A stretch of 64,000 nt of DNA from an uncultured Muribaculaceae bacterium (GTDB lineage: Bacteria > Bacteroidota > Bacteroidia > Bacteroidales > Muribaculaceae): contig CAJTMM010000013.1 in NCBI GenBank assembly GCA_910577465.1, forward strand, positions 1 to 64,000, given 5' to 3'. The notes below the pieces were generated by a model. It ran no database searches, was not told where the DNA came from, and was given only the letters and a program-made list of their open reading frames with translations. The translations under genes were made by a program, and so were the position numbers. Positions 47,970 through 58,527 of this stretch are shown piece by piece. How positions within the stretch are numbered: the first letter of the stretch is position 1; every line of letters begins with the position of its first letter.

Positions 47970-49868
47970 TCAATCAAACAGCCGTCCGATATCCTCCACC
48001 GACATTATCCGTATCACAGGCAACCCGTCGGGAGTATAGTTAGGCGACGGCAGCTTGAGCAAATCGCTTATCAGATGCTCACGTTCATCCCGTGTCAGAC
48101 GGCTTCCTTTCCTCACCGCCGCACTCTTTGCCATCGACAGCATTATGCGGTCGCGCACATCCGCCACCGGAGTATCCGTGTCATACGCTGCCTCGTCTAT
48201 AATTTTCAGCAACGCATCTGCCGGATTCGCATCTGCCATCACCGACGGTACCGCGGTGATGCTCCATGCATTGTCACCTAAGAACGAGAACTCAAAACCT
48301 GCCGACGCAAGCGATGCCGAAATACCGTCAAACACGGCATTCTGCGCGACGCTCAGATGCAACACCTCCGGAAACAATACCTGCTGTGGTGCTATATCGC
48401 CACGGTTGCACTGCTCCCGGTAACGCTCGTACAATACCTTCACATGGGCACGGTACTGGTCTATAACCATCATGCCCGAAATCGACGCGGTCACGATGTA
48501 ACGGTTCTTTATCTGCACACTCGAAGCATCGTCGGTGGCATCATCCGTCGCCGTGACATCATCGCCAAACATCGGTACTGTCCCGCCCGCGGCATCGGCA
48601 CTGTTGAGTTTGCTGCTCTGCACAGGCATATCTTCAGGGGCATTCATGAAACCATCGTAGAGTTTATCCCAGTTCTGCACCGTACCTGTACGTCGCAGGG
48701 AATTGTCGCTTCCTATGGCTGAACTACGGATAGCCGACACTGCCGGAGCCGATGGTACCGGCTCGGCAAACGGGTTATAGTTCACATCTATCTCCACGCT
48801 GTGGTCACCGTTGGCATTGGGGTTGAACACCGGGATATCGGGAGCGTCCTCGACATTGAAGTCTATTCCCGGCACGGCGTTGAACCGCCCGAGCGACTCC
48901 CGCACCGCTGCTGACAGTATTTGCCATATAGCCGCCTCGTTCTCAAACTTTATCTCATTTTTTGTGGGATGGATATTCACATCTATCGTATCGGGCTCCA
49001 CAGTGAAGTTCAGAAAATAGTTAGGCTGCTCGTCTGATGGAATCAACGTCTCATAGCACTGCAATATCGCTTTATGGAAATACGGATGGCGCATGTGGCG
49101 CCCGTTTACCGTCAGATACTGGAGCTGATTGCGTTTGCGTGCATACTCCGGACGGCTCACAAATCCGTCAATCTTCACTATCGAAGTCCCGGTCTCCACC
49201 GGTATGAGCTGTTTCTCCAACGATTTGCCGAACAGGTCGCATATACGTTGCTTCAACGATGAGCGCATAAGCTTGTGCATCACACCGTCGTTATGTATCA
49301 GCGTCAGTTCCAATCCGGGATTCACAAGACTCATCCGCTCGAACTCACGCACGATATTGCTCAACTCCACCGCATCCTTTTTCAGAAATTTGCGGCGGGC
49401 GGGCACGTTGAAAAACAGATTTTTCACCATCATATTGCTTCCCGGAGCGCAAGCTTCGGGCTGTTGGCTCTCTACAACCGACCCGTTGATTATGATACGT
49501 GTACCTACCTCGGCACCTTTGGGCATCGTACGCAGGTCTATCTGCGCCACGGCGGCTATCGAAGCCAAGGCTTCCCCTCGGAAACCCATCGTATGGAGCG
49601 AAAACAAATCATCGGCACGCTCTATTTTCGAGGTCGCATGACGCTCGAATGCCATACGCGCATCCGTATCGCTCATGCCACAACCGTTGTCCACCACCTG
49701 TATCAGTGTCCTTCCGGCATCCTTTATTATTACCTGAATATCGGTCGCACCGGCATCGACGGCATTCTCCACCAGCTCTTTCACCACCGATGCAGGACGC
49801 TGTATCACCTCGCCGGCTGCTATCTGATTGGCAACCGAGTCAGGGAGTAATCTTATCACATCACTCAT
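47970..49868 (-). CDS. mutL: DNA mismatch repair protein MutL
   Basis: A 632-residue MutL starting MSDVIRLLPDSVANQIAAGE (an alternative Met lies 4 codons upstream). The N-terminal GHKL ATPase is intact: ELVENAVDAG with Glu31 and Asn35, DNGCGM, and HTMGFRGEALASIA. The C-terminal dimerisation domain is present, but the endonuclease motif DQHA-x2-E-x4-E is replaced by DQYRAHVKVLYE (from about residue 470), and the late Cys-Pro-His-Gly-Arg-Pro becomes TPDGLP. So this MutL probably lacks nicking activity. A strong promoter lies upstream. Confidence 0.95.
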   Translation of the reverse strand: MSDVIRLLPDSVANQIAAGEVIQRPASVVKELVENAVDAGATDIQVIIKDAGRTLIQVVDNGCGMSDTDARMAFERHATSKIERADDLFSLHTMGFRGEALASIAAVAQIDLRTMPKGAEVGTRIIINGSVVESQQPEACAPGSNMMVKNLFFNVPARRKFLKKDAVELSNIVREFERMSLVNPGLELTLIHNDGVMHKLMRSSLKQRICDLFGKSLEKQLIPVETGTSIVKIDGFVSRPEYARKRNQLQYLTVNGRHMRHPYFHKAILQCYETLIPSDEQPNYFLNFTVEPDTIDVNIHPTKNEIKFENEAAIWQILSAAVRESLGRFNAVPGIDFNVEDAPDIPVFNPNANGDHSVEIDVNYNPFAEPVPSAPAVSAIRSSAIGSDNSLRRTGTVQNWDKLYDGFMNAPEDMPVQSSKLNSADAAGGTVPMFGDDVTATDDATDDASSVQIKNRYIVTASISGMMVIDQYRAHVKVLYERYREQCNRGDIAPQQVLFPEVLHLSVAQNAVFDGISASLASAGFEFSFLGDNAWSITAVPSVMADANPADALLKIIDEAAYDTDTPVADVRDRIMLSMAKSAAVRKGSRLTRDEREHLISDLLKLPSPNYTPDGLPVIRIMSVEDIGRLFD

Positions 49869-49896
49869 TATGCGTAACAAATGTTTTTTCGTACCA

Positions 49897-49928
49897 CAAA
49901 GTTACGACTAAGCCGTTTAGCGTACAAA
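49897..49928 (-). promoter_or_regulatory. mutL promoter
   Basis: On the minus strand TTTG (49925-49928), 20 nt, TAACTTTG (49897-49904): an exact TTTG/TAnnTTTG match. The predicted start lies about 22 nt before the mutL ATG, so mutL can be expressed apart from the ostA unit. Confidence 0.75.
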
Positions 49929-50113
49929 ACATCTTTTCTACAAGCCAATTCCGGATATTGTTTACAATTTGTAAATAATATCTACACCCTGTTAATAACT
50001 ATGTTAATAACTTTTTTCTATACATGCCGAATACAACCCCAATCGACTCCATAAACATGGAGCCAACCTGGTCTGCATTACACATGTCTCAAATAAAATA
50101 ACGTCTTTACCCC
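49929..50113. other. AT-rich mutL-ostA gap with palindrome and tandem repeat
   Basis: TTTACAATTTGTAAA (49961-49975) is a perfect 15-nt palindrome. TGTTAATAACT occurs twice in tandem (49990-50000 and 50002-50012). A small CTCCAT/ATGGAG hairpin (50047-50062) may be part of the ostA terminator. There is no gene. Confidence 0.55.
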
Positions 50114-52246
50114 TTACTCCGTCACCGGCTGATTCTCATCATCGGCGGTTTCAGTCGGGGTCTCCTCAACATCCTTAGTCTCATCTACGACTTCCACAGC
50201 TCCATCTACCGGCGATATATCGCCATCCACTACCGCATCATCTTTCAGTTCTTTGACGGCTCTCTCCGTATCAAGCCCTATCCTGCGGTCACGCGGAGCC
50301 TTGGCATTAGGCTTGTTGGCGGATTTCACATTGCGTTCCGAGATGGTCGGCACTATCGGCTCGGCATTTCGCATCAGCTCCTCCATACCTTCGGGCACCA
50401 CAAACACATCATCCGGATTAAACGGACGTATATCCTCATACCACCGGAATTTTGGCAGAAAGTATGAATTACGCTTAGCCAAATAGAGTGGCGTGACCTT
50501 AGAATTGGTCTCAGGCCAGAAATGGATGCTCTCTATGCTATTGGCATTGAAATAGGCATCCATGTAACTGCTCTCTACGTATGCGAATTTATTGTAGGTC
50601 GAATCCGATTCCATCGGAAACATTATCAGCTCCACATTACCCTCCACATACAGACGGCGCACAGTCGAATCATTGAACCATGCCGTCATATCCGTTCCGC
50701 TCAACTGATTGTAGCAATCCTCGGCTATATGCTCTGCCATCAATCCCGACTGCGGCAGACGCGCCCAGTCCACCGTCGAGTCATTTAGATGCACATTTAT
50801 GACATTGCCGAAAATCTGACGCTCGCCGCTCCACACTATCGGATGACGGTACATATATAATATGGAGTCGCGCTCGGTCATACTGAGCGAATCGCAAAGC
50901 CCCTGCATATCCACGCGGTAGAAACGCACGCGATGATAGGCATTGGTCACCTTGGTCGAGTCCGCCAGATCCAGATAAGCCGTAATGGTATCGCCATGCA
51001 GATACAGGGTATCACCCTTTGAATACTCCTTGGCAAGCGCACGCCCGGTCACGAACGCACTGTCGCGCACCTCATCGTAATATCCATAATCACCGTGAAG
51101 CGAACTTTGGCGTGCCGAATCCGTAAGCACCATATTTCCGAAAGCCTCGCCATACTGCTTGGCACGGTCATAAAACAGGGTGTCGCCCGTCAAAGTACTG
51201 CCGCGCTTGGTCACCACGAGCGAACGCTTGTACAAATCCGCCACTCCGGTATCGGTATTGTATAATCCCAACGACGAATAAATCGTACCGTCGGAATTTA
51301 TCACCTCGCTCGGAGCCACAAGCTCCGCCACATGCGTCTGCGTATTATATATGAGCGAATCGGTATTTATGTACAGCACATCATTCTTCTGATGGCTTGT
51401 CAGATGCACATCGAAATTAAAGTAGGCATACTTCGTTTGCGGATGATACTCACCCTCGAGCGACGTGAGTTTATTCTGCTGGTCGGTAAGCTCGCCACCC
51501 ACGGTATAGTAACCCACATCCTGCGCCATATCATAATTGAAGATATCCGTTTCCAGTTTCACATCTCGGTTTATAAGACGCACCTTCTTTCCCGGATTGG
51601 CATACAGCACGGCAAGTTCTATCTCGCCGTCATAGTTCAGCTCGTCGGCGTACACAAACAAGGTATCGCCCTGCTCCATACGCACATTGCCGAAAGCATC
51701 CATCGAATTGGAATCCTCGTAGAAGTACGCGCTGTCGCAATACATGAACATCCCCCCCTTGCGCATCTTCACATTGCCTGTAAGCACCTGATACTGCTCC
51801 ACCGGTTCATCGCCAAATCCGGTCTGCTTTTCATAATGCAGCACATCGGCATGTTCAAGAAACACCTTGTCGGTCTGTTCGCGGTTAGCATCGGGGATGG
51901 TCGGGGCGAGCACACCATGCGGAGTACGCCGGGCAACCCTGTCGGTGGTCGACGATGGTTCCGTGCGGCGTTCCGCTGCTACGGTGCCATTCGCCCGCTT
52001 CTCTTTCGGGGTCGATTTAGTCCTTACCGCAGTCCCTCGCGGAGTCCTTGCCGGAGCGTTCTTACGGTCATTGGGATTACTCGGTACTATCACCCTCGCT
52101 TTGGTCTCCTTGCTTTCGGGAGCCTGGGGAGCGGCATCCGACACCATACCGGTCGACGCTATCATCGCCGGCACAAACAGCGACGCGCACACAGCCACAG
52201 CCGCTATCGAGCGTAATCGTATTCCCTTTATCAATCTTCCGTCCAT
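50114..52246 (-). CDS. OstA-like (LptA/LptD N-terminal type) periplasmic protein
   Basis: A 710-residue exported protein (signal peptide to about residue 38). Residues 40 to 120 are a low-complexity Arg/Thr/Pro/Lys linker. Residues 125 to about 480 are OstA-type beta-jellyroll repeats (VFLEHADVLHYEK, YQVLTGNVKMRKGGMFMYCDSA, DTLFVYADELNYDG), the fold of LptA, LptC and the LptD N-terminus that bridge lipopolysaccharide across the periplasm. The C-terminal 200 residues continue beta-rich and end acidic. No LptD barrel follows. It lies 57 nt after the SurA-like gene, in the same direction. Confidence 0.83.
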   Translation of the reverse strand: MDGRLIKGIRLRSIAAVAVCASLFVPAMIASTGMVSDAAPQAPESKETKARVIVPSNPNDRKNAPARTPRGTAVRTKSTPKEKRANGTVAAERRTEPSSTTDRVARRTPHGVLAPTIPDANREQTDKVFLEHADVLHYEKQTGFGDEPVEQYQVLTGNVKMRKGGMFMYCDSAYFYEDSNSMDAFGNVRMEQGDTLFVYADELNYDGEIELAVLYANPGKKVRLINRDVKLETDIFNYDMAQDVGYYTVGGELTDQQNKLTSLEGEYHPQTKYAYFNFDVHLTSHQKNDVLYINTDSLIYNTQTHVAELVAPSEVINSDGTIYSSLGLYNTDTGVADLYKRSLVVTKRGSTLTGDTLFYDRAKQYGEAFGNMVLTDSARQSSLHGDYGYYDEVRDSAFVTGRALAKEYSKGDTLYLHGDTITAYLDLADSTKVTNAYHRVRFYRVDMQGLCDSLSMTERDSILYMYRHPIVWSGERQIFGNVINVHLNDSTVDWARLPQSGLMAEHIAEDCYNQLSGTDMTAWFNDSTVRRLYVEGNVELIMFPMESDSTYNKFAYVESSYMDAYFNANSIESIHFWPETNSKVTPLYLAKRNSYFLPKFRWYEDIRPFNPDDVFVVPEGMEELMRNAEPIVPTISERNVKSANKPNAKAPRDRRIGLDTERAVKELKDDAVVDGDISPVDGAVEVVDETKDVEETPTETADDENQPVTE

Positions 52247-52303
52247 CCGGTCCGAAACGATATCCGTTCAGTCATAGAGGTTTCAACAACCTCGTTCCTA
52301 TTA

Positions 52304-53677
52304 TTATTTGTCAGATGCTGTTTCCTTAACCCAACCGCGGTGCTTGAACTCGCAATTGCGCCAGCCATCCTCTATACGCACGTACGTATCCTTGATTTTC
52401 TTCTCAAGCCACTCCGACAGGAGCTTCTCGCGCTGTGCGTTTTCATACATATCCTTTATCGTCTGGTAGTCATCCACCATATTCGCCTTATGACCGTCAG
52501 TGCGGTTGGTAAGTTTCACCATGGCTACTACCTCGCGGTTCAGTTTCGGGTCTATCATCACAAACGGCTTCGACACCTCGCCCACCGCCATATTATTGAC
52601 AGTCTTGGCTACCTCCTGGGGCAGTTGCGACATCTCGAATCGGGGAGTTCCGGTCTGTTGGTTCACCATCACACCGCGGTTGTTGCGCGTATCCTTATCC
52701 TGCGACAGATAAGCCACCGCATCCTCGAATTTAAATTTGTTGTTATCCACCATATCGGTACGCACGGAGTCCAGACGGTTCACTGCCGACATCAGGTCAT
52801 TGTCTGACACTCGCGGACGCAGCAATATATGACGGGTGTTTATACGGTCGCCGCGCTTCTCTATCAGCTGTATTATATGGTAACCATATTGGCTCTCTAC
52901 TATCTTCGACACCTTCTTGGGGTCGTTGAGGTTAAATGCCACCGCTGCATATTCAGGGTCGAGGTGTCCGCGTCCCATGAATCCGATTTCACCACCGCGC
53001 ACAGCGCTCTCCTTATCTTGCGAATAAAGGATGGCGAGGGTCGAGAATTCCGACTCCCCTTTCACCACACGGTCGGCATAGTCGCGCAGGCGGGCTTTCA
53101 CATCCTCTATCTCCTGACGGGGTATCACAGGGTTAAGTGTCAGAATCTGCACCTCTACCTGCATGGGCACGAAAGGCACACTGTCCTTAGGCAGCTGGTC
53201 GTAATATTTGCGCACATCCGATGGTGTTGCCTTAATATTCTTGGTCAGGGACTGCTGCACGCTGCGCACTCTGTATGAGTTACGCACCATATCCACCATG
53301 GCTTCGCGCATCTCCGGCATCGACTTGCGGAAATATTGCTCCATCTTCTCTTTCGACCCCAATTGGGTTATGTAGAAATTCAGACGCGCATCCACCTCTG
53401 CCATCACAGAAGCGTCGGGCACCTCCACGGTGTCTATATCCGCCTGATGCAGATATAGCTTCTCTATCGCCATCTGCTCGGGTATTATGCAGTAAGGGTC
53501 ACCGTTCAGCGACATCTTCTCATACTGCATATTATTGTACTGTTCCTCTATTTCCGATTTCCAGATAGGTTGATCGCCCACCACCCAAGCCACCTCTTCG
53601 GCTATGTTGTTCTGCGCTTGGCTTGACAATGCGGCAAGCGAATATATGGCGGCTGCGGCTAATTTCAATAGTTTCAC
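52304..53677 (-). CDS. SurA-like periplasmic peptidyl-prolyl isomerase
   Basis: A 457-residue protein with a signal peptide (MKLLKLAAAAIYSLAALSSQAQ). An N-terminal helical region to about 165 resembles the SurA chaperone domain. Two parvulin domains follow (about 170-280, with SQDKESAVRGGEIGFMG and YGYHIIQLIEK; and about 285-400, with RINTRHILLRPR). It should help fold outer-membrane proteins, such as the T9SS barrels here. It lies 57 nt before the OstA-like gene, and a -7 box TAATTTTG (53713-53720) sits upstream. Confidence 0.9.
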   Translation of the reverse strand: MKLLKLAAAAIYSLAALSSQAQNNIAEEVAWVVGDQPIWKSEIEEQYNNMQYEKMSLNGDPYCIIPEQMAIEKLYLHQADIDTVEVPDASVMAEVDARLNFYITQLGSKEKMEQYFRKSMPEMREAMVDMVRNSYRVRSVQQSLTKNIKATPSDVRKYYDQLPKDSVPFVPMQVEVQILTLNPVIPRQEIEDVKARLRDYADRVVKGESEFSTLAILYSQDKESAVRGGEIGFMGRGHLDPEYAAVAFNLNDPKKVSKIVESQYGYHIIQLIEKRGDRINTRHILLRPRVSDNDLMSAVNRLDSVRTDMVDNNKFKFEDAVAYLSQDKDTRNNRGVMVNQQTGTPRFEMSQLPQEVAKTVNNMAVGEVSKPFVMIDPKLNREVVAMVKLTNRTDGHKANMVDDYQTIKDMYENAQREKLLSEWLEKKIKDTYVRIEDGWRNCEFKHRGWVKETASDK

Positions 53678-53712
53678 TTACGTCCTATTTTTAATTTTTA
53701 ATATAATGCGCC

Positions 53713-53720
53713 CAAAATTA
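53713..53720 (-). promoter_or_regulatory. -7 box upstream of the SurA-like gene
   Basis: TAATTTTG on the minus strand fits TAnnTTTG and lies 35 nt before the start codon. A -33 box at 19-21 nt is not evident. Confidence 0.4.
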
Positions 53721-53831
53721 CTAATTTTTAGGCACTCACATATCATTAAATCTGTGAAAATAGACTAATTCGCTTTTTTCACACATATCCTCAGCCCGAC
53801 TCCGGGCAGCTGCATCCGGAGGGCACGCTGT

Positions 53832-55763
53832 TCAGCGCAGCACCTCCAGCGCCTTCTTATTTATGGTCACGGGATACTTTGCGCGCAGCTCGGCCATCCA
53901 GCGGTCCTCGAGTTCCTGTTGGTAGCTCATGCTCACGGCTCCCTTCACATCCATGGCATCGGCGGGCTGCTCCAGAACCGCGCCCGCGTATCCGCGGTAA
54001 GCGACCCATCGGCCCAACGCATCAGGACGCGTCCCTGCAAAAGCCACATAATCCACTATCGGATTCTCACCCTTGCCGGCTATCACACGTTCTATTTTCA
54101 CATCCGTGCCGAACCGCTTGCGCAATGCGGTAGCAAAATCCGACGCTGCCACATCCGCACCGGCAAGATAACGCACCGCCTCATCGGCTATCGAGTCCGA
54201 CACACCGCACACCACATATCCCCGATAATGAGGTTTATCCCATCGGAAATCTTCACGATGCGCTTCAAAATAGGCTTGCAGCCCCTCTCTATCCGTATTC
54301 GCTTTATCCCACACATTTCTGTTGCTTATCTCATACAGCAATATTCCGTCGCGGTACTCATTGAGCAGATTCCGGTATTCGGCACAGCGTTCGGGGAGTG
54401 TCGAGAGCATACGCGCGCGCACTGCATCATTCATCACACGTTCTGCCGTTGCCTTATAACTCGCCATTGCTTTCGACGCATCAGACACATCGCCGTCAGG
54501 CATAAGCGCGGCAACCTCAGCCACCGTATATGTTTTACCGCCGAGCACAAACGCCTTGGCTCGCATATCGTTCAATGCCTTGCGCGACATATCATTCCAG
54601 CCGCCGCAATCAGTCAGCACCGACCGCACCTTCTTCTCCGACTTGCCGTCATGAGCCACACCCCATTCATTACGGAACAGTGATATCTCACGTGACACAG
54701 CCTTCATACTGCGGCCATCGCGCATCATGGCTTCCTCAAGCTCATCGCGCATCTCTTCATACGAAGCCACACCCTTGCGACCCTCACACAATATTATATG
54801 ATAACCGAACGGGGTTTCCACAGGAGCCGACATCTCTTTCTCCGACAAGGCGAACGCCGCGCGCTCAAACGCCGGAACCATACGTCCCGCCCCGAACCAC
54901 TGCAGGTCGCCGCCGGTCTTTTTACCCGATGGCTCATCGGTCTCACGGCGTGCCACATCGGCAAAGTCAGCACCTGCCTGGAGCACTCGGTATATTGAAT
55001 CTATCTGATGGCGTTTCACCGCACACTGCACACTGTCCAGTCCGCGGGTCATCTTCAATATATGACGCGCCTTCACCTTTCCTGCATCCGGACGCCGCCC
55101 GTACACTTTCACCAAGTGCAGTCCGAACATTGTCTCGAACACCGGCGAGCATTCTCCTACAGGTGTATTATAGGCAACATCTTCAAAATCATACGGCAGC
55201 ATGCCCGCCGATATATAACCGTAGTCGCCACCATTCATGGCTGCGGCAGGGTCTGTCGAATAAGTGCGGGCAAGTTCTCCGAAATCACTGCCGCTGACCG
55301 CGAGGTTGCGCACACTGTCCATCAACGCACGCTGCCTTGCAGCTTCCGCACCCGGCTTGCCATGCGGCATCATGATATGCCCCACCCACACATTCTCCAG
55401 CGCATGGCTGTAAGCCGCGCGGAGCAGACTGTCATCCATCGCCTTGTTTCTCATATAAGGCTGGGCAAGCTCCATGCGGTATTTATTGTAATCGTCCATG
55501 AAACTCGCCATCGTGTCAACGCGCGCATCCAACGCCGCCGCCACTCTCAGCTTATAGTCCACAAACATTTTCACATAATCGTCCAGCGACGTATTCACCG
55601 CCTGCTGCTCGCTGTTCTTATGGTAAAGGTACTCAAACTCACTCAACTTGACATCGCTGCCACCCACAGTCATCACCACAGGGTCCGCAACATTTTTTGC
55701 CGCCAGGGAGCACCACAGCATCGACATCGCCATCACACTCCCTGCAAGTATATTCCTTATCAT
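53832..55763 (-). CDS. Periplasmic peptidyl-prolyl isomerase with two parvulin domains
   Basis: A 643-residue protein with a signal peptide (to about residue 22). Two parvulin domains lie at about 120-225 (VWVGHIMMPHGK, YSTDPAAAMNGGDYGYIS, FGLHLVKVYGR) and 228-330 (KARHILKM, GGDLQWFGAGRMVPAFERAAF, FGYHIILCEGR). The second half has helical then beta-rich sequence with no clear domain. It is a likely periplasmic chaperone/isomerase distinct from the SurA-like protein, in a guaB-PPIase-surA-ostA-mutL order seen in Bacteroidales as I recall. 140 nt separate it from guaB, with a terminator between. Confidence 0.87.
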   Translation of the reverse strand: MIRNILAGSVMAMSMLWCSLAAKNVADPVVMTVGGSDVKLSEFEYLYHKNSEQQAVNTSLDDYVKMFVDYKLRVAAALDARVDTMASFMDDYNKYRMELAQPYMRNKAMDDSLLRAAYSHALENVWVGHIMMPHGKPGAEAARQRALMDSVRNLAVSGSDFGELARTYSTDPAAAMNGGDYGYISAGMLPYDFEDVAYNTPVGECSPVFETMFGLHLVKVYGRRPDAGKVKARHILKMTRGLDSVQCAVKRHQIDSIYRVLQAGADFADVARRETDEPSGKKTGGDLQWFGAGRMVPAFERAAFALSEKEMSAPVETPFGYHIILCEGRKGVASYEEMRDELEEAMMRDGRSMKAVSREISLFRNEWGVAHDGKSEKKVRSVLTDCGGWNDMSRKALNDMRAKAFVLGGKTYTVAEVAALMPDGDVSDASKAMASYKATAERVMNDAVRARMLSTLPERCAEYRNLLNEYRDGILLYEISNRNVWDKANTDREGLQAYFEAHREDFRWDKPHYRGYVVCGVSDSIADEAVRYLAGADVAASDFATALRKRFGTDVKIERVIAGKGENPIVDYVAFAGTRPDALGRWVAYRGYAGAVLEQPADAMDVKGAVSMSYQQELEDRWMAELRAKYPVTINKKALEVLR

Positions 55764-55785
55764 ATATCTATAGCGTAATTATCAT

Positions 55786-55840
55786 AAAAAGACACGGATA
55801 TATAACGTATCGCCATTGCGATTTATTACATATCCGTGTC
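55786..55840 (-). terminator. Intrinsic terminator of guaB
   Basis: GACACGGATAT (55791-55801) pairs with ATATCCGTGTC (55830-55840), an 11-bp stem enclosing a second small hairpin (ATCGC with GCGAT). On the minus strand a run of five T follows the stem. It separates guaB from the PPIase genes. Confidence 0.82.
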
Positions 55841-55903
55841 CTTGTATCTAATACCGGGGCACGCCCTGGGCGTAAAATCCGCCGCGCGCCCGCGGTCACT
55901 GAT

Positions 55904-57403
<1,500 letters not shown>

Positions 57404-57413
57404 TTATTGCACG

Positions 57414-57421
57414 CAAAGGTA
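57414..57421 (-). promoter_or_regulatory. guaB -7 box
   Basis: TACCTTTG on the minus strand matches TAnnTTTG, 31 nt before the guaB start codon. No TTTG is found at the expected -33 distance. Confidence 0.45.
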
Positions 57422-57485
57422 ATATTTTTTCTTCACATCTCCATCTCTAAATATGGAACTCATTTAAACTTTTTATTTATTCACA

Positions 57486-57585
57486 TTTTTGAGGATTTTT
57501 CGAGGCGATTTTTTCAATTGAAGAGGGAGCGTAGCGGGCTACGTGACCGATGAGATTGAAGAAAGCGACCGAAAAAGACCAAAAA
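57486..57585. repeat. 100-nt imperfect hairpin element, candidate dispersed repeat or small RNA
   Basis: Between guaB and plsC the outer TTTTTG (57486-57491) pairs with CAAAAA (57580-57585). TTTTTCG pairs with CGAAAAA, a TTTTTCAAT-type arm pairs with ATTGAAGAA, and the tip is CGTAGC/GCTACG (57530-57543). The internal loops repeat an AGG(A) against CCA/CAG pattern. It is non-coding in all frames over any useful length. A 57-nt stretch (57586-57642) of unknown role follows before the plsC promoter. Similar intergenic palindromes are familiar from Bacteroidales, but I cannot check this one. Confidence 0.55.
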
Positions 57586-57649
57586 GGTGATTAAAAGACA
57601 GTCTTGCAGTTCAGTTTTTAACATTCGGTAAAAAGTTTATATGAGTTCA

Positions 57650-57680
57650 TTGGATTTTACACATCCCCGTACTAATTTTG
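57650..57680 (+). promoter_or_regulatory. plsC promoter
   Basis: TTGG (57650-57653), 19 nt, TAATTTTG (57673-57680). The predicted start near 57686 is about 12 nt before the ATG at 57699, which favours that ATG over the GTG at 57690. Confidence 0.6.
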
Positions 57681-57698
57681 CACCATTAAGTGACACTT

Positions 57699-58427
57699 AT
57701 GATTTACCTGTACCGCATATACCAGCTTCTATTCATGTTGCCAGTGCTTCTCACGGCAACTGTCATCACCGCCCTGCTCACTATATTAGGCTCAGTTCTT
57801 GGTGGCGGACGATGGTGGGGCTACTACCCCGCCAAATACTGGGCACGGCTTTTCTGCTGGGTATCGCTGGTCAAGGTCACAGTGCGCGGACGCCATAACA
57901 TTGACCCGCACACAAGCTATGTTTTCGTGGCAAACCATCAGGGTGCCTACGACATTTTCAGCATCTACGGATTCCTCAACCATAATTTCCGCTGGATGAT
58001 GAAACAAGGACTTCGTTCCATACCTCTCGTAGGTTACGCATGCGAGAAAGCACATCAGATTTACGTCGACAATTCATCTCCGAGTGCCATTCGCCGCACC
58101 ATGGACCGCGCCGAGTCGCTCCTGCGCCATGGCATGTCCATCGTAGTATTCCCCGAAGGCGCGCGCACATGGGATGGAAAGGTACGCCCGTTCAAACGCG
58201 GTGCCTACCTTCTGGCACAGGAATTCCGCCTTCCGGTAGTGCCCATCACCATCGACGGGGCATTCGATGTCATGCCGCGGTTCAGGAAACTGCCGCACTG
58301 GGGACACATAACCCTCACCATACACCGCCCCATCACTCCGGGACCCGACGGCTACGACCTGCCCGAGCTGATGACTGACAGCCGCGACGCTATCATATCG
58401 GCACTCCCCGACAGTCAGCAGGCATGA
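57699..58427 (+). CDS. Lysophospholipid acyltransferase (PlsC family)
   Basis: A 242-residue membrane-associated acyltransferase. I prefer the ATG at 57699 (MIYLYRIYQLLFML); an in-frame GTG lies 9 nt earlier. An N-terminal hydrophobic segment (residues 5-35) is followed by the catalytic motif H-x4-D (His80 and Asp85 in NHQGAYD) and the substrate-binding FPEGARTWDG near residue 152. It should acylate 1-acyl-glycerol-3-phosphate or a related lysolipid. It precedes groES but has its own promoter. Confidence 0.92.
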   Translation: MIYLYRIYQLLFMLPVLLTATVITALLTILGSVLGGGRWWGYYPAKYWARLFCWVSLVKVTVRGRHNIDPHTSYVFVANHQGAYDIFSIYGFLNHNFRWMMKQGLRSIPLVGYACEKAHQIYVDNSSPSAIRRTMDRAESLLRHGMSIVVFPEGARTWDGKVRPFKRGAYLLAQEFRLPVVPITIDGAFDVMPRFRKLPHWGHITLTIHRPITPGPDGYDLPELMTDSRDAIISALPDSQQA

Positions 58428-58492
58428 CTTTTCAACCTTTTTCACACCCTCACCGCCAACTTCCTCACTCCTTTTTTGTTAATATCATCGAT

Positions 58493-58517
58493 TGACATTT
58501 TGTCAGTCGGCATGACA
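58493..58517 (+). promoter_or_regulatory. Possible activator-binding half-sites upstream of groESL
   Basis: TGACA (58493-58497), TTT, TGTCA (58501-58505) is a perfect palindrome. A third half-site TGACA lies at 58513-58517 and forms another inverted pair with the second. They end about 10 bp before the -24 element of a sigma-54-type promoter. Confidence 0.55.
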
Positions 58518-58527
58518 CGTTGCGGTT

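Noticed and set aside
49929..50113. Chromosome origin
   Set aside because: AT-rich repeats are present, but no DnaA-box cluster and no dnaA or dnaN is nearby.
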